Source: a virus
Virus record (IMG/VR): IMGVR_UViG_3300037247_000644
Location: 1-26,418 of that record
Length of the DNA stretch: 26,418 nt
Reading direction: 5' to 3' (one strand)
Shown here: positions 26,281 through 26,418 of the stretch, piece by piece
How the letters are laid out: each line of letters begins with the position of its first letter
Numbering within the stretch: position 1 is the stretch's first letter
Program-made: the position numbers and the translations under genes
The notes under the pieces: generated by a model
What the model was told of the DNA's origin: nothing
Database searches by the model: none
What the model saw: only the letters and a program-made list of their open reading frames with translations

Positions 26281-26418
26281 GTGGCTAATCCATTTATCAA
26301 GGACCCAGACAGTGTAGAACCTTTTTATATCGTCTGGTGCTCGCCGGACAATACCAATGACGGTAGTGCCAACGATACGGGCGAGCTACAAAGCGCAACG
26401 ATTAGCACGACTACCTGG
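26281..26418 (+). CDS. Virion protein, N-terminal part only
   Basis: A partial protein of 46 residues starting at a GTG just after AGGTTAAC and running off the right edge. FIKDPDSVEPFYIVWCSPDN followed by SATISTTTW resembles the N-terminus of phage fibre-tail adaptor or similar virion proteins ('kDPDav-dy-idWs...i-tstW'). The identification is by pattern. Confidence 0.55.
   Translation, partial: MANPFIKDPDSVEPFYIVWCSPDNTNDGSANDTGELQSATISTTTW

Overview
The window is part of a tailed double-stranded DNA phage genome (Caudoviricetes, HK97-type head), free or as a prophage. The hallmarks are a Bet-type recombinase, a large terminase, a portal, a Mu gpF-like minor head protein, a prohead protease joined to a major capsid protein, a gp10-like tail-completion protein and a run of virion or fibre proteins. 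Genes are tightly packed, with ATGA or TGATG overlaps and AAGGAG-type ribosome sites, and promoters match the bacterial sigma-70 consensus. The host is therefore a bacterium with ordinary transcription and translation signals, but nothing in the sequence identifies it. No integrase, lysis gene or tail tape-measure gene lies in the window, and genes run off both ends.

Layout: positions 1-3212 form a leftward operon. It begins with a regulator-like protein (helix-turn-helix segments plus a PD-(D/E)XK nuclease-like domain), continues through small accessory proteins, and ends in the recombinase Bet, cut by the left edge. Three of its gene junctions carry copies of one short repeat. Positions 3213-3320 are a divergent control region; both promoters place the transcription start on or within one base of a start codon, so both first genes are probably read from leaderless mRNAs. 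Rightward, a ribbon-helix-helix protein and tiny ORFs lead to about 460 bases with no convincing gene, many hairpins and a tRNA-like end. A frameshifted DNA methyltransferase follows.

From 5717 to 11631 lies a replication and early-accessory operon: a structured leader with a strong terminator, a replisome-organizer-like protein, a helicase-loader-like protein, an RNA ligase flanked by short direct repeats, small zinc-binding and hypothetical proteins, and a VRR-NUC nuclease. Gene starts and ends here are repeatedly duplicated, which points to growth by short-homology recombination. A perfect-hexamer promoter at 11628-11657 then begins the packaging and head genes: small and large terminase, portal, split minor head protein and tail-completion protein.

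At 17325-17520 there is a second leader with twin 20-bp hairpin repeats and a terminator that could form alternatives to one another. It precedes the 809-residue protease-scaffold-capsid fusion, which has its own internal ribosome site. Downstream are a beta-helix virion protein, small virion proteins, a repeat-rich fibre-like protein, a Lar-like zinc protein and the start of another virion protein. At least three genes look damaged relative to their families or neighbours (methyltransferase, minor head protein, and the gene ending at 8753). They may be real decay, regulated shifts or consensus errors in an environmental assembly.
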